A DNA stretch of 64,000 nt from Lineus longissimus (GCF_910592395.1 NC_088317.1:16662039-16726038); one strand, 5' to 3'. Shown: positions 47,801 to 59,898, counted from the first letter of the stretch. The notes: a model not told the origin generated them from the letters alone. Numbers and translations are program-made.

Positions 47801-50800
47801 TATCACCTCTATCTCTATCCCTATCTCTGTCCTTATCACCCCTATCTCTATCCCTATCACCTCTATCTCTGTCCCTATCGCCCCTTTCTCTCTCTCTATT
47901 CGTCTCAGACTCCCTGCCTTTGACCCTCTCCTCCCTATCGCGGTCCCTGCCAGACTTCTCCTTGTCCAGCCTCTCACGCTGCTTCAGTTCCTGTTCACGG
48001 CGCTTCCGTCGCTCGTCATCTTTCATCTTCTTTCTCTCCATCTCACGCTTCCGTCTATCATCTTTGATTTTCTGAAACAGAAAGCCACCATCTTCAGCAA
48101 TCAGATATCAATGACGGAGAGTCTCCATACCAATAAAATCGATGTTGGACACTAAATTAGGGGTCCAAAAATGGGGCTGTGGCATAAAGAATATTTTAGT
48201 GGTTTGTAAAATGGAGCTGAAGAATACTCTAAGCTTTCTGTGTAGTGTTATGTTTAAAAGTCCACGTCGCCATGTTATATTGGGGTACCTTGAGATTGAG
48301 ATTCAATGAGGAACCGGCGCGATTTATCTGCCGCGTGGCGCTGCAATCGATCATACCAAAACTCTCCATTTCCAATGCATTATCATGTTATTTCTGAGCC
48401 CGAAAACGATCGCTTATTTTCGACCGATTTCGGCAACGTTTGCATCTTCCTGTTTTAAATCTATTGGGCTATCAGTTTCTTAAGATAATTTTGCGGAAAT
48501 ATGCACGATGCCAGTTATTGGGCACGTTTTCTGTTGTTGAAATCCTGTGCAAAAATGTACGCAATGGTTTCCCGTGATTGACCTCATGCGACGTCAACAG
48601 ACCAGAAAATGACGTCATGGCGTCAGAAGGTACGATCGATTGTGGCGCCGCCACTGGCATTTATCTTAACGCTGGTTCCTCATTAAGTAGTAATAGCGCT
48701 CAAAGTTGCTCTCAGTGAATCTGAAATTACACTCTTGTCACCAGAAATAAAAATTTAAAGAAGAACAGCACAAATTTACATATCTGGAGGCAGACTGCTT
48801 CCGTTTCTTAGCACAGGATTTGTAATACCGTAAAAAAAAAGGAAAAAATGCTTTGGCTGTAAAAAAGATTGAACACTGTTATTCAGCAAAAGAATACAAG
48901 AACAATGGAACACAACAAGTAACTAGATTAGATTGAGTTAGAAAGTCAATCAAATACTGGTATCTCTGAAACCGAGACGAGTTTTTCTGGCCACATAAGC
49001 AGTGAGTAGGCAGTTGAAAATGTAAACAAGGAACTATAACTGGAAGAGATTGTAGAAAAGTTCACCATTGGATTCGGTTCAAGGGATAACGGCGATGGAG
49101 GAAGGGGTAACCTTTTCTTGAGACTGGGGAGCTACAGGACGAAAGAAAAGAACAGTTGAGAGCTGAGCGCCAACTTGGATATTATTGACTCAATAACAAT
49201 ATTGGGTGATTGCAATGAAAGTAGGAGGAAACTGACACCCTGGCTGTCAATTGAGACACCGGCCCTATCACATGAATGCACCGGGACTGGCGGGAATTGA
49301 ACCCAGGACCTCTGAGGTTACAGGCACTGATCTATACACACACACATACCTGTAAAGCTGCTCTTTTTTCCTCCTTCTTTTTCTTGAGAAATTCTATCAA
49401 AGGTGTCGTTGTCCTTGGACCATTTGCTGAAAAAAAGATACCAATTCAGGAACCTTGGGAATAGAGTTTCAAGTTGGTGTGGTAGGCTGATCGAGGGCCT
49501 AGTTTTTAAATTCGTGACAACATTTCTGGGGCAGAGTAAAAATGCTCTTATCTATTGTGATAAGTAAGGCACTTACTTCACATTAAACAAAAGTTCCCGC
49601 AAAAATTATTGCTCTTAAACCAGATTAATTGACATTAGTAACCAGCACATCCTGACATTCACAATTGACAGCTTTTGGATTCGGTCCATGGCCATTTAAC
49701 CCCTGCCCCTGGGCTTACCCTTCCTCTCGCGCTCCCTGGCCTCAATCTCCTCCAGGCAGCTGTCAACGGTTGGCGCAGGCTCCTGATCTGGGTTGTTAAG
49801 ATCCTCAAGGAATTTCTTGTAGTCGGCATCATCATCAATCGTTCCCTTCCGACTGTCCGGTTTCTTTGCCTTTTTCTTTGGGACCTTTTGATATGGGCAG
49901 AACTCCACAATGGCTGGGTACTCATTACCTGTAATTAAAAGAACATTTTTATGAAACACTTTTTAACTAAATTATGATCTTCAAGTTCAAATAGTTTGCA
50001 GAAATTAAGATTTGTTAGTTGTTCTGACGACTGACAGAGCATGGGCACTTCAAGTCCTAGTGGTTGGGCCGGGGTACCCCCATTCCTTTGACTTGAATCA
50101 TCATTTAGACCTGATTATTTTATTCATTTTGATGGTCAAAATGCTATTTAACACACCTTTACTGTCCACAAACACGTATCCATCAAACTTTTCTGTAAAA
50201 ATATACAAATCTTCCTGATTGATGAAGTTGATGATGGCTCTGGCAAATGCATATGGACCAAGGCTGAAAAACAGGAATGAAGTATACTGAAGTGAGAAAG
50301 ATAGAAAATCAAATACAAGTTCAAGATGTCTAGGTGTGTTTTAGAGCATTCGCAATTTTGAGCGATTCCCTTGAAACTTCTGGGAGCACATTAGAGTTCT
50401 GCAATCTCAGAATGGGTGATATGAATAAAGACTAGCAAATGCTTTTACTTCAATTTTGTACAGAAAGGCCTCGTGTAAATGTACATGGAGTTTTAGATAA
50501 AAGCATTTGCTAGTCTTTATTCATATCACCCATTGACTCATTTTGAAGATGGCTCAGTCTGTTTGTTTTCAATAAACTTGCACATTTCCATGATAAATGA
50601 ACAATGTAGGTTATGCCGGTCTGACAACCAGTCAGCAAGATCCACCCACCTCATATCACCTCTTGAAAACATGAAGTAGTCATTTTCTGGGATAGGTGAG
50701 ATTTGTTCCCTGAACGCTTCCTCTGTGATTGTTGGTGGCAATCTTCGGACAATAACCTAAATTATTGGAGTAAGAATCAAAAAATAAAAGAACGTTATGT

Positions 50801-51358
50801 CACTGGAAAACAGAACAGAAGAGAAAACTCTTTAACCATCAATGATTTCACAATACCAATTTGGCAATACCATGTCCATGATGACCAGCACTAGGGCAAT
50901 GACATTATTGACAGATACAAAACCAGCTTTAGGCTTCAGCTACTTCCAACCAAGAATAAGAATCATAGTCGTTTTCTTGGTATGCTTGTCATTAGGCCTA
51001 TGGCCATGGGGAAGTCAATCACTCAATGTTGATGTCAAATTGTCATATTCAATCAATGTCCATATTCAATCAATTGCACATTCAATCAACTAGAGCATGT
51101 ACAGTCTTAGTGAAGAACAAGCCAAGTGATCTCTCAAAGAAAACAAATGGGTTTAACAATCGAACAACCACCACCAAAGCACTGTACTGTGTAGATTCTA
51201 CCACACATGTACAGAGCCAGTGTTCGGATTGTTTTCCTTACTTTTGAAGGAGGGAGAACTTTCTCTTTCTTTTCTTTTGTTTTAACATCTTCCTTTCTTG
51301 GATCTCTTGTACTACCAGTTGTAGACTTGACACCAGTATCTTTTCTTTCTTGTGTCAT
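44883..51358 (-). CDS. UPF3: Regulator of nonsense transcripts 3 (UPF3)
   Basis: Nonsense-mediated decay factor that links UPF2 to the exon junction complex. Exons in gene order: 51358-51242, 50756-50650, 50263-50157, 49928-49719, 49426-49350, 48071-47286, 47115-46959, 46597-46396, 46127-46004, 45766-45569, 45038-44883 (2,241 nt, 746 aa; human UPF3B is about 480). The RRM-like UPF2-binding domain starts near residue 40 (VIVRRLPPTITEEAF, then FARAIINFINQEDLYIF, FDGYVFVDSKGNEYPAIVEF). KGTIDDDADYKKFLEDL and TTPLIEFLKKKKEEKRAAL follow the family order. The EJC-binding motif near residues 688-705 is kept (RDRIRNKDRPEREIYQPG). The extra length is a 262-residue exon of alternating Arg/Asp/Glu/Lys. 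One copy of the gene serves for vertebrate UPF3A/B. One donor (46,958, GTCCGT) is weak. Confidence 0.93.
45190..45527. mobile_element. 338-bp TIR element, copy 2 (complete)
   Basis: In the last UPF3 intron. The ends CTTAAAGGGTAACTCG and GTATCACTTTAAA are short inverted repeats. The interior 45,218-45,522 matches 24,675-24,979 with few differences. It is non-autonomous and recent. It sits within 50 bases of the donor of a UPF3 exon. Confidence 0.85.
47300..47940 (-). repeat. Arg/Asp coding repeat of UPF3 exon 6
   Basis: On the plus strand this is a CTATCTCTATCCC-type hexamer and dodecamer array. On the coding strand it reads RDRDRGDRDRDRDRNRGD. The antisense Ser/Leu-rich open frame is a shadow of this composition. 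Confidence 0.85.
48305..48684. mobile_element. 380-bp TIR element in a UPF3 intron
   Basis: The ends AATGAGGAACCGGCG and its approximate complement CGCTGGTTCCTCATT continue as imperfect inverted repeats for about 45 bases (through GCAATCGATC / GATCGATTGTG). There is no ORF of note. Confidence 0.75.
49228..49320 (-). mobile_element. Fragment of a tRNA-derived SINE
   Basis: On the minus strand GAGGTCCTGGGTTCAATTCCC contains a pol III B box (GGTTCAATTCC). A clear A box and tail are missing, so it is probably a truncated SINE. It is unlike the SINE at 13.3 kb beyond the B box. Confidence 0.45.
50414..50531. mobile_element. 118-bp palindromic MITE, copy 1
   Basis: The arms GGGTGATATGAATAAAGACT (continuing AGCAAATGCTTTTA) and their complement ending AGTCTTTATTCATATCACCC are about 34 bases each, almost perfect. 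It lies in a UPF3 intron. A second copy is at 60,150. Confidence 0.9.
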
Positions 51359-51729
51359 GATTCGATCGTTGTCGTTACGCTCAAATCGTGATTTACAAAA
51401 GCGAAAACTTAGAAAATTTTGGAAATATTTTTGAAACGTCCACCATTGTGTTTTTATCGTCTGCACTGAAGCCAGTTTAAAAATTAATTGGACAGTAAAC
51501 ATATTAAAAGATTTCATAATTGGTATGCATAAATTGGTTTATTGAAATTATTGATGTAATTATCAGGGCAAAAGAATTTCAAACTTTTTATCTTACTTTC
51601 CAATTTCAAATATATTTCGACCAATCACTTTGTCTTATTATAGGAAGTCCGTAATCAAGGTCACCTACTTCCGCCATTTTGCAAACTTATCGAAATTTTT
51701 GTTCTATTTTGTCAATTTTCACCGTTCCG
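51359..51729. promoter_or_regulatory. Shared promoter interval of UPF3 (-) and NDUFA1 (+)
   Basis: 371 bases between opposed start codons. TTCCGCCATTTTGC near 51,670 is a YY1-like word placed just upstream of NDUFA1. There is an ATTGG (CCAAT complement) near 51,489 and no TATA box. Confidence 0.55.
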
Positions 51730-52618
51730 ATGTGGTATGAAATATTGCCAAGTTTCGGCATCGTTTTAGGATGCATAACTATGCCACTAGTATTCAATGC
51801 AGCCCTCAATAATTTAGTGCGAGGAAAGGTAGGCCTCAAAAACTTAACAGAATTTCAATTCATGTTCTTGCTTTTCGTTCCCGATTTTCGGATCGTTGTT
51901 CTAATTTCGGACAGCAAGGAATTGCAGTACTAGGAAATTCTCGGAATCTGCCATGATGATTAGGCCATTAATAACAACGCTGCTTGTTCTGGCCCAAATA
52001 CTGTTTTGCCTCTCTGGCCTGTCCCCCCCCCCCCCCCCCCCCCCCCCAGTCACATAACTGTTGTTATTGCATGTGACGTGTGCTATTAGTATTAGTATTG
52101 GGTGTATTTGTAAGCTTTTTGACTTGTTTAAATTTGCAGAATTCTGTGAGATGGTGGGACCTGGATAACCGTGACTTCCACATGTTTCTGCGCGATCGAC
52201 GGCTGACAGGCAATGAATACGTAGTCAAGGTATTCACACTTCATTTTACTATCAAATCTTAGAGTAACCAGACTAAATTCAAATCAAAGTGGATGCTTTA
52301 GCTAAACAATAACATTACCATTATGACAGGGGGGCAGCTTGAAGCAAAAGTTAACTTGCAAAAGCACGCAGGTGCATTTGTGCATCAACCATGAATCTTT
52401 TGATAGATTACACTACAGTGGAGGCCAGTGGCATGACTTACAATGTCAACAAACATGGGCTTTAATGGAACCCATTGCAACCCATTTAGCACCTTGGACT
52501 TTGAGACAGCACTGCAATCTGTGCAGACCGTGCACAAGTTCCTGGTTAAAAATGGCCCTCATTAATGCCTACTTTTTGTTTTTTTCAGGGTCTAGAATCA
52601 TTGCCTGATGATGATTAG
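51730..52618 (+). CDS. NDUFA1: NADH dehydrogenase [ubiquinone] 1 alpha subcomplex subunit 1
   Basis: Small accessory subunit of mitochondrial complex I (MWFE), anchored in the inner membrane. Exons 51730-51828, 52140-52229 and 52589-52618 give 72 residues (human 70). It starts MWYEILPSFGIVLGC, with one N-terminal hydrophobic segment. It then has the charged matrix- or intermembrane-space-facing part RWWDLDNRDFHMFLRDRRLT, and the family ending YVVKGLESLPDDD (human: YVSKGLENID). The first intron contains a long poly-C tract (52,023-52,048). It is divergent from UPF3. Confidence 0.93.
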
Positions 52619-53022
52619 GTTGAATTTATTCAGTGGGTAAAGACTGATGACATTTTTGTCATAAATCACCATCATTGAGACCATTCAGCAAAATAGATGA
52701 CCAAAATATCTTCTGGAATACCGCAGGATTTAGCATTCATTGGATTAAATATAGTTCAGGTGTGTTTTCAGAATAAGAATATTAACCTTCAGTGACAAAT
52801 GTTTGGAAATAACATCAACATTTTGAGTGCAGTGACAGTCTCTGGAGTAGTCAGTCAATCTTTGTACAAGCCTACAATAACTTCGATACATGCACATCCA
52901 ATATCGCATCAAAAACGTATGAAAAGAAGTGACAAACATAATTTAAAAAAATAAATTCCCATCCCAATGTTTCTAGTGTCTCATATATTGTATATATTAT
53001 GCATAGTTTTGTTTTCATGGTG

Positions 53023-53028
53023 AATAAA
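53023..53028 (+). terminator. Poly(A) signal of NDUFA1
   Basis: AATAAA in GGTGAATAAATTGTAATTT, 405 bases past the stop codon. The stretch between has no other gene signal and reads as NDUFA1 3' UTR. Confidence 0.5.
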
Positions 53029-53214
53029 TTGTAATTTAAATGTTAGAAAATATTTCTTTCTGAGTCTGATTTTGGTCTCTGTCTGTGACTGAAATCCCTT
53101 GCTGGATGTAGTCGGTCTGAACTGTCAAAACATTGTCCTCCTAGGTGGTGTCAGGGCTGTTCAAAACACAACTTGTGTCCATCCTGAAAGTTGAGGTATG
53201 AACTATCCTGAAAG

Positions 53215-53550
53215 CTGGAGCAGTCACATCCTGTTTAAGGATAGTCACAACCTGGTTTATGATGGTCACAACTTGTTATATGATAGTCACAACCTGTTTT
53301 AGGACAGTCGCAACCTGTTTCAGAACAGTCACAACCTGTTTTATGATTGTCACAACCTGGTTTAGGATAGTCACAACCTGTTATATGGTAGTCGCAACCT
53401 GTTTCAGAACAGTCACAACCTGTTTTATGATTGTCACAACCTGGTTTAGGACAGTTGCAACCTATTTTATGATTGTCACAACCTGTTTTATGGTAGTCGC
53501 AACCCGTTTCAGGACAGTCACAACCTGTTTTATGATTGTCACACGCTGTG
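53215..53550. repeat. 21-bp minisatellite, unit A
   Basis: About 16 copies of TCACAACCTGTTTTATGATTG with variants GGATAG, GGACAG and GAACAG. The same array occurs shorter in the other duplication units. Confidence 0.95.
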
Positions 53551-54260
53551 TCCCGATACTGGTTGTGACTATATCCTATTTAAAATTTTGATTTTGGTCT
53601 TGCCTGAGATATGTTGTGACTGTCCTCTAACAGGGTGGGACTACTGTCCTAGAATGAGTTATGACCATATTTGGACAGTTGTATGGATCAATAGGGGACA
53701 TGGTGCTTACTATCACTGGGGTATTACGTTCTGAGAGACATGACATCAATTTTGTCTTCAGTTTTGAGGCAATACCCTATTGGCAACGGGCCTGTTGAAG
53801 GATTGTTGATATAAGAATTACAATGACAAGTTGAAAATATTCTTGAATGGATTCAAGTAGTCGTGAACTGTCTCAATTTGGACTGTCCGAGATTAATCAG
53901 TTGGGACTGTCCCGATCAGACAGGTCTGTTAGTGCTGTCCAAAGACTCGTCAGTCAGTCAAGGCTCTCCTTGAATACAGTCTGTGACGGTCCTGAGGTGG
54001 ATTGGTATTGTCCAAAGACGTTAACTTGTGAGATGGTTATCTAGTGAGAATTCAGAGTTTACATTTACTTCAGGAAAGCCGTACCTCTTTACACTCCGGT
54101 CGCAGTGGACCGGCCTCGTCCTGTCACCAGGTAAATCCAATTAGGATGACGCAATGGACTGCCTCGGGAGTCCAGACAGCAGCGGCTGGTTTTTGCAACT
54201 TGTCCAGGAGTCAGGTTTGTAGGATTAAAAGCTATGAAACGCTAGATATGATATCAAATT

Positions 54261-54266
54261 TTTATT
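54261..54266 (-). terminator. Poly(A) signal, Cys-rich gene copy A
   Basis: TTTATT on + (AATAAA on -), in ATCAAATTTTTATTAAAACC. The same site is kept at 57,346 and 60,972 in the other units. Confidence 0.5.
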
Positions 54267-54736
54267 AAAACCTTGATTGAACAATTCTCTCTGATTGCAA
54301 AACATGCAAGTTCAAGGATTGAGGAAGACGAGATAACCTGCTAGCCTGCATCCATGGTTGTCGATGTCACATTGTTGATTGCTCCCCATATCCCTGTGTT
54401 CCCCAAAATTAAGACTGAGTTTGAGCTGTCATTTAAGAATCCGACACACCACCAGTTTTCAACTTCCAAAGTGGAACCCTGTGGTAACTTGATTAAGAAA
54501 GTGATTGCTAGAGGGTGTCCCTGGCCAGTCTATCTCAAGACGCACATCTCAGCGACCTGGAAGACAGCTACTGTTAACTCTGCCATGTTCCGTCCGTCAT
54601 GCAGTCCATTCAGATTATACATCCGAATGGATTAGACACATTGTATAATATTTGGGACGGGACGTGATGTGACTGACTTCGCAGATACTCGTATTGTACA
54701 CATTTGAATCTCAGGATTTAGTTCATGTCAACCAAG

Positions 54737-55917
54737 CTAGTTCATAAAAACGTCATCAAAATCTATGCCATCCATCAGTTTATCGTAGTCCAACTCTCTC
54801 TTGGTAAACTTCTTGTGGCATACCTTCCTACAGTGCTTCTTGACCTTCTTGTCCTTGATGCTCTTGCATCCGTCGTAGCAGACCTTGAGGGCGGGAGGCG
54901 GGAACTCCATGCAGCAGTCGTGTAGGCAACTATTTTGCGGCTTCATACAATCCGCGAGTGTCGCGCAACCCTCGTCCTTTTTCTTGCAAACCTAGGGAGG
55001 GAAAATTACACTAACTTAAGAAGGGACATCTTTTTGCATTCACTTAGCTTAACTTTTTGAGCCCTGCGGGAAACTTACATGAGCCCCTGCCTAGCTAGTG
55101 GCCGCTATCATATATTGGCCTGGCAGTCCTGAGGAGATGAAAAATCAGTGTCACAGCGAGAGAGCATTGTGCGTGTCATCGCTGTTTGGGGGTATATTCG
55201 GGGGCATGATCTTTCGCTAAAACTCAGCACGCTGTAAAAACCGCTGGTCTCTACTGGCCACAATGCCGGAAATAAAGCCATTTTGTGCCTGGCCTCATGG
55301 TAATGAGTGGTTGCACAAAAATCAGGATCTTCCTACCTTCGCGACGCATTTGTTGAACTCCTTCTTGCATTTCTTATAGCACTTAGCTTCCCCGACGTGA
55401 TGATGCTTCCCCTTGTCTTTACCGTGATTATGACCTTTGCCTTTCTTTGAATGGACGTGGGAGACGGCGATGAGAACCAGGACTATGGCAACGAGCCACA
55501 AGTACGATGAGATCTGAAAACGAGATACAAAAATTCAAAAGATTGGCTTTCAGACCCGCCCCTTATGAAACGGAGGTCGAGCATCCGTGCTTAAGAAGAA
55601 TAGAGAGGACTGACCAAAAGACACCACCCTGACCACAAAGCTCTGGGAATCTAACAGGTGAAACTCTCTGGGACAGCCGACTTATTCACCAAAATGGAAA
55701 GGTGTTTTATTGTTTGTCGACCAGCACGGAGGATGAAAAAGTGCTTATTATTGTTAGTCCGCACTAAGGACGAAAAAATGACCGTTTTATTGTTGGATCC
55801 GCACAGAGGACAAAATAGTGCCTTATGATATGACCATCCAGTAAAGACTGACACTTTCTCCAGGAGGGACTTTTACAGCTGCCCACAAAGGTGAGTAAAA
55901 CGTCTACCTACCTTCAT
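54737..55917 (-). CDS. Secreted Cys/Lys-rich protein, tandem copy A (145 aa)
   Basis: Exons in gene order: 55917-55912 (only Met-Lys), 55513-55337, 54991-54737; 438 nt, all GT-AG. A hydrophobic signal segment (WLVAIVLVLIAVSHVHS) is followed by a Lys/Gly/His tract (KKGKGHNHGKDKGKHHH) that could bind metal or anions. Then come 13 cysteines, several as C-x3-C pairs (CYKKC, CLHDC, CYDGC) and one CC, and an acidic tail (YDKLMDGIDFDDVFMN). The C-x3-C pairs spaced by helical-looking segments suggest a disulfide-linked helical hairpin. I do not recognise the family. Three near-identical copies, conserved TATA boxes and poly(A) sites support real genes. Confidence 0.8.
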
Positions 55918-55982
55918 TTTGCCAATGTACCGTGATCCGAGTTGATAGAAGTCAGGAATGTCCGCCGGAGGTTCCTGGAAGG

Positions 55983-55989
55983 TTATATA
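55983..55989 (-). promoter_or_regulatory. TATA box, Cys-rich gene copy A
   Basis: TATATAA on the minus strand, within GCTATATAACCTTCCAGG, about 66 bases before the start codon. It is conserved in copies B and C. Confidence 0.65.
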
Positions 55990-56871
55990 GCAGCTACTGC
56001 ACCCAGCGTCTATCTACATGTAATTACTTTTATTTGCCTCGATTTGCACGTATCCGGCTGCTAATAAATTGACAGCTCCTAGCCGTAATTGGAACTTGGT
56101 AGAAATGCACACTAGTATTTCGACACATGTTGGAGACCACTACTTATTCATTAAGTTGGGAATTAATTACTTTTTCCATGTCCATGCGATGTACATCTTG
56201 ACCAACAAGGTTTCTTCATCTTGGTTTCTGCATCTTATCAATTTAAACGAAGTATGGTCGACATTAAAAGGGAGTTTCGTGAGGTTCAGAACTGTAGATG
56301 AATGCTATGGATGTGCTCTCCCGGCCTGCTTCTAACGACCCCACTGGCACTCGATATTAGAAATGATAATGTTTCAGGATTTGTAGTTACCTCTGCGGGC
56401 GCATATTTGTGCTGGCAAAGGTTTTCAAACGCTCAAAAAACTTTAATTCTAAGATTGCATTGCCTAATGTATTGTACTGTCTACATGCACACAGATGCAA
56501 AGGTGAAATTGGCGCAATTTCCATATACATGTAGCGAGGACAATCCCACACCCCACACTATTTAACTAAACGTAGTTTTGATGGTCGTGGATGGGCTGGT
56601 AACGACAAATTAAAGATAATTGTACACATTATTGTGATCTCTCCAAACGAACATTTATGTATGAAGTGTTGCATGTCATATGCATAGATGGTAAAATACA
56701 TTTGCGACCACTGTATTAAAGGGGTACACCGTTCGTTCATACATAATTACTGTTGGTCCAACTAAATCTATTTCCGATTTCTAAACATAGACGTCGCCAC
56801 CTGCTAATACTCAAGGTAAAAGCTCATTGAGGGCAAATTATGTCGATCTTGTAACTGAGTATTAACGAAAG

Positions 56872-56965
56872 GATAGTCACAACCTGTTTTATGATTGTCA
56901 CAACCTGTTTCAGGACAGTCACAACCTGTTTTGTGATGGTCACAAGCTGTTTCAGGACAGTCCTA
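56872..56965. repeat. 21-bp minisatellite, unit B (short)
   Basis: Four to five copies of TCACAACCTGTTTTATGATTG-type units. Confidence 0.9.
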
Positions 56966-57822
56966 CTGTCCTAGAATGAGTTATGACCATATTTGGACAG
57001 TTATAAAATGGATCAATAGGGGACATGGTGCTTGCTATCACTGGGGTATTACGTTCTGAGAGACATGACATTAATTTTGTCTTCAGTTTTGAGGCAATAC
57101 ACTATTGGCAACGGGCCTGTTGAAGGATTGTTGATATAAGAATTACAATGACAACTTGAAAATGAGCTGTACCTCTTTACACTCCGGTCGCAGTGGACCG
57201 GCCTCGTCCTGTCGCCCGGTAGATCCAATTTGGATGAAGCAATGGACTACCCCGGGCCAGACAGCAGCGGCTGGTTTTTGCAACTTGTCCAGAAGTCAGG
57301 TTTGTAGGATTAAAAGCTAGGAAACGCTAGATATGATATCAAATTTTTATTAAAACCTTGTTTGAACAATTCTCTTTGATTGCAAAACATGCAAGTTCCA
57401 GGATTGAGGAAGACGAGATAACCTGCTAGCCTGCATCCATGGTTGTCCAATGTTACATTGTTGATTGCTCCCCATATCCCTGTGTTCCCAAAAATTAAGA
57501 CTGAAATTTAGCTGTCATTTAAGAATCCGAAACACGACCTGTTTCGAACTTCCAAAGTGAAACCCTGTGGTATCTTGATTAAGAAAATGATTGCTTGGGG
57601 GTGTCCCTGGCCAGTCTATCTCAAGACGCACATCTCGGCGACCTGGAAGACAGCTACTGTAAACCCTGCCATGTTCCGTCTGTCATGCAGTCCATTTAGA
57701 TTATTCATCCGAATGAATTAGACACATTGTATGATATTTTGGACGGGACGGGATGTGACTGACTTCGCAGATACTCGTATTGTACACATTTGAATCTCAG
57801 GATCTAGTTCATGTCAACCAAG

Positions 57823-59033
57823 CTAGTTCACAAAAATGTCAATAAAATTTATGTCATCCATCAGCCTATCGTGGTCCAAATCTCTCTTCATAAACATGTG
57901 GTGGCATTGTTTCATGCAGTGCTTCTTGGCCTTCTTGTCCTTGATGCTCTGACATCCATCGTGGCAGGCCTTCATGACGGGAAAGGGGAACTCCTCGCAG
58001 CATTGGTACAGGCATTTATTTCGCGGCTTCATACAATCCGAGAGCTTCGTGCAGCCTTTGTCGTCCTTGTTCTTGCAAACCTAGGAGGGGAAAATTACAT
58101 TAACTTAAGAGGGGACCTTTTTTGCGTTCACTTAATAGCTTGACCTTTTGAGCCCTGCGACCGCTATAGCGGCCTGGAAACTTACATCCGCCTCTGCCTA
58201 GGTAGTGGCCGGTATCATATATTGGCCTGGCAGTCCTGAGGGGATGAGGGGATGAGGAATCAGTGTCACAGCGAGAGAGCATTGTGCGTGTCATCGCTGT
58301 TTGGGGGTATATTCGGGGGCAGGATCTTTCGCTAAAACTCGGCAAGCTGTAAAAACCGCTGGTCTCTACTAGCCACAATGCCGGAAATAAAGCCATTTTG
58401 TGACTGGCCTTATGGTAATGAGTGGTGGCACAAAAATCAGGATCTTCCTACCTTCGCGGCGCATTTTATGAAAGCCTTCTTGCATTTTTTAAAGCACTTG
58501 GCTTCCCCGCCGTGATGATGCTTCCCCTTGCTTTTACCGTGATGATGACCTTTGCCTTTCTTTGAATTGACGTGGCAGACGGCGATGAGAACCAGGACTA
58601 TGGCAATGAGCCAAAAGTACGATGAGATCTGAAAACGAGATACAAAAATTCGAAAGATTGGCTTTCAGACCTGCTCCCTTATGACATGAATGTCGAGCAT
58701 CCGTGCTTAAGAAGAAAAGAGAGGACTGGCGAAAAGACACCACCCTGACCACAAAGCTCTGGGAATCTAACAGGTGAAACTCTCTGGGACAGCCGACTTA
58801 TTCACCAAAATGGAAAGGTGTTTTATTGTTTGTCGACCCGCAGAGAGGATGACAAAAGTGCTTATTATTGTTAGTCCGCACTAAGGACGAAAAAATGACC
58901 GTTTTATTGTTGGATCCGCACAGAGGACGAAATGTGCCTTATGATATGACCATCCAGTAGAGACTGACACTTTTTCCAGGAGGGACTTTTACAGCTGTCC
59001 ACAAAGGTGAGTAAAACGTCCACCTACCTTCAT
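57823..59033 (-). CDS. Secreted Cys/Lys-rich protein, tandem copy B (146 aa)
   Basis: Exons in gene order: 59033-59028, 58628-58452, 58080-57823; 441 nt. Same layout as copy A: signal segment, Lys/Gly/His tract (KKGKGHHHGKSKGKHHH), 13 cysteines in the same spacing, and an Asp/Ile-rich tail ending NFIDIFVN. Substitutions cluster in the last exon (for example CLYQCCEEFPFPVMKAC), while introns and flanks are close to those of copy C. It has one extra codon near the start of the last exon relative to copy A. Confidence 0.8.
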
Positions 59034-59098
59034 TTTGCCAATGTACCGTGATCCGAGTTGATAGAAGTCAGGAGTGTCCGCCGGAGGTTCCTGGAAGG

Positions 59099-59107
59099 TT
59101 ATATATA
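59099..59107 (-). promoter_or_regulatory. TATA box, Cys-rich gene copy B
   Basis: TATATATAA on the minus strand, 66 bases before the start codon; a two-base extension of the copy A box. Confidence 0.65.
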
Positions 59108-59898
59108 GCAGCTGCTGCACCCAGCGTCCATCTAATTACTTTTATTTGCCTCGATTTGCACGTATCCGGCTGCTAAAAAATTGACAGCTCCTAGCCACAA
59201 TTGGAACTTGGTAGAAATGCACACTAGTATTTCGACACATGTTGAAGACCACTACTTATTCATTAAGTTGGGAATTAATTACTTTTTCCATGTCCATGCG
59301 ATGTACATCTTGACCAACAAGGTATCTTGGTTTCTGCATCTTATCAATTTAAACGGAGTATGGTCGACATTAAAAGGGAGTTTCATGAGGTTCAGGATGA
59401 AGGATGTAAGGTGGAAAACTCTACGAGTGCATTGCCTAATGTATATTGATACATTGTGCTGTCTCCATGCACACAGATGCAAAGCTGAAATTGCCGCAAT
59501 TTCCATATAGCTAGGATAATCCCACACCCCACACTATGCAGGCCCTAACTAAACGTAGTTTTGAGGGTCGAAGATGGGCTGGTAACGATTAAGTAAGATA
59601 ATTGTACACATAATTCTGATTACTCCAAACAAAAATTTATGTATGAAGTGTTGCATGTCATATGCATAAATGGTAAAATACATTTGTGACCACTGTATTA
59701 AAGGGGTACACCGTTCGTTCATACATAATTACTGTTGGTCCAACTTAATCTATTTCCGATTTCTAAACATAGACGTCGCCACCTGCTCAAGGTAAAAGCT
59801 CATTGAGGGCAAATTATGTCGATATTGTAACTGAGTATTAACGAAAGAGACAGATACGCCTTTAGAATAAAGGTTTGACTTTCTGAGACAGCTGATTC

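Larger units (their letters stand above)
53040..56870. repeat. Tandem segmental duplication, unit A
   Basis: Shares long, high-identity stretches with 56,871-59,850 and 60,270-63,560. These include the 21-bp minisatellite, the 3' flank (AAACGCTAGATATGATATC), the whole three-exon Cys-rich gene, its promoter and about 900 bases of upstream sequence. Stop codons of successive gene copies are 3,086 and 3,634 bases apart. Confidence 0.85.
56871..59850. repeat. Tandem segmental duplication, unit B
   Basis: The shortest unit: its leading minisatellite is reduced to four or five repeats (56,872-56,965). A segment of about 60 bases between the minisatellite and the 3' flank is lost relative to unit A. 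About 310 bases of upstream sequence seen in units A and C are missing from 59,400 onward. Confidence 0.8.

Noticed and set aside
47266-48075. 269-codon Ser/Leu-rich plus-strand ORF
   Set aside because: It is the exact antisense of the UPF3 RD-rich exon; the composition is forced by the repeat.
52021-52048. Poly-C tract as a functional element
   Set aside because: Simple C tracts of varying length also occur near 26,190, 28,366, 42,427 and 44,363; most likely slippage-prone simple sequence.
53259-53591. 110-codon ORF of TTCFRTV/MIVTTC repeats
   Set aside because: Produced by the 21-bp minisatellite, a multiple of three, so it stays open by chance; no splice or start support.
55651-55854. 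Repeated 67-codon minus ORF upstream of the Cys-rich genes (also at 62,389)
   Set aside because: It overlaps the first intron and promoter region, is disrupted in unit B and has no start or splice context; its repetition only reflects the segmental duplication.
56069-56335. 88-codon ORF repeated at 59,181 and 62,803
   Set aside because: Conserved only because it lies in the duplicated upstream block; length differs between units by indels that are not multiples of three, and no intron signals flank it.
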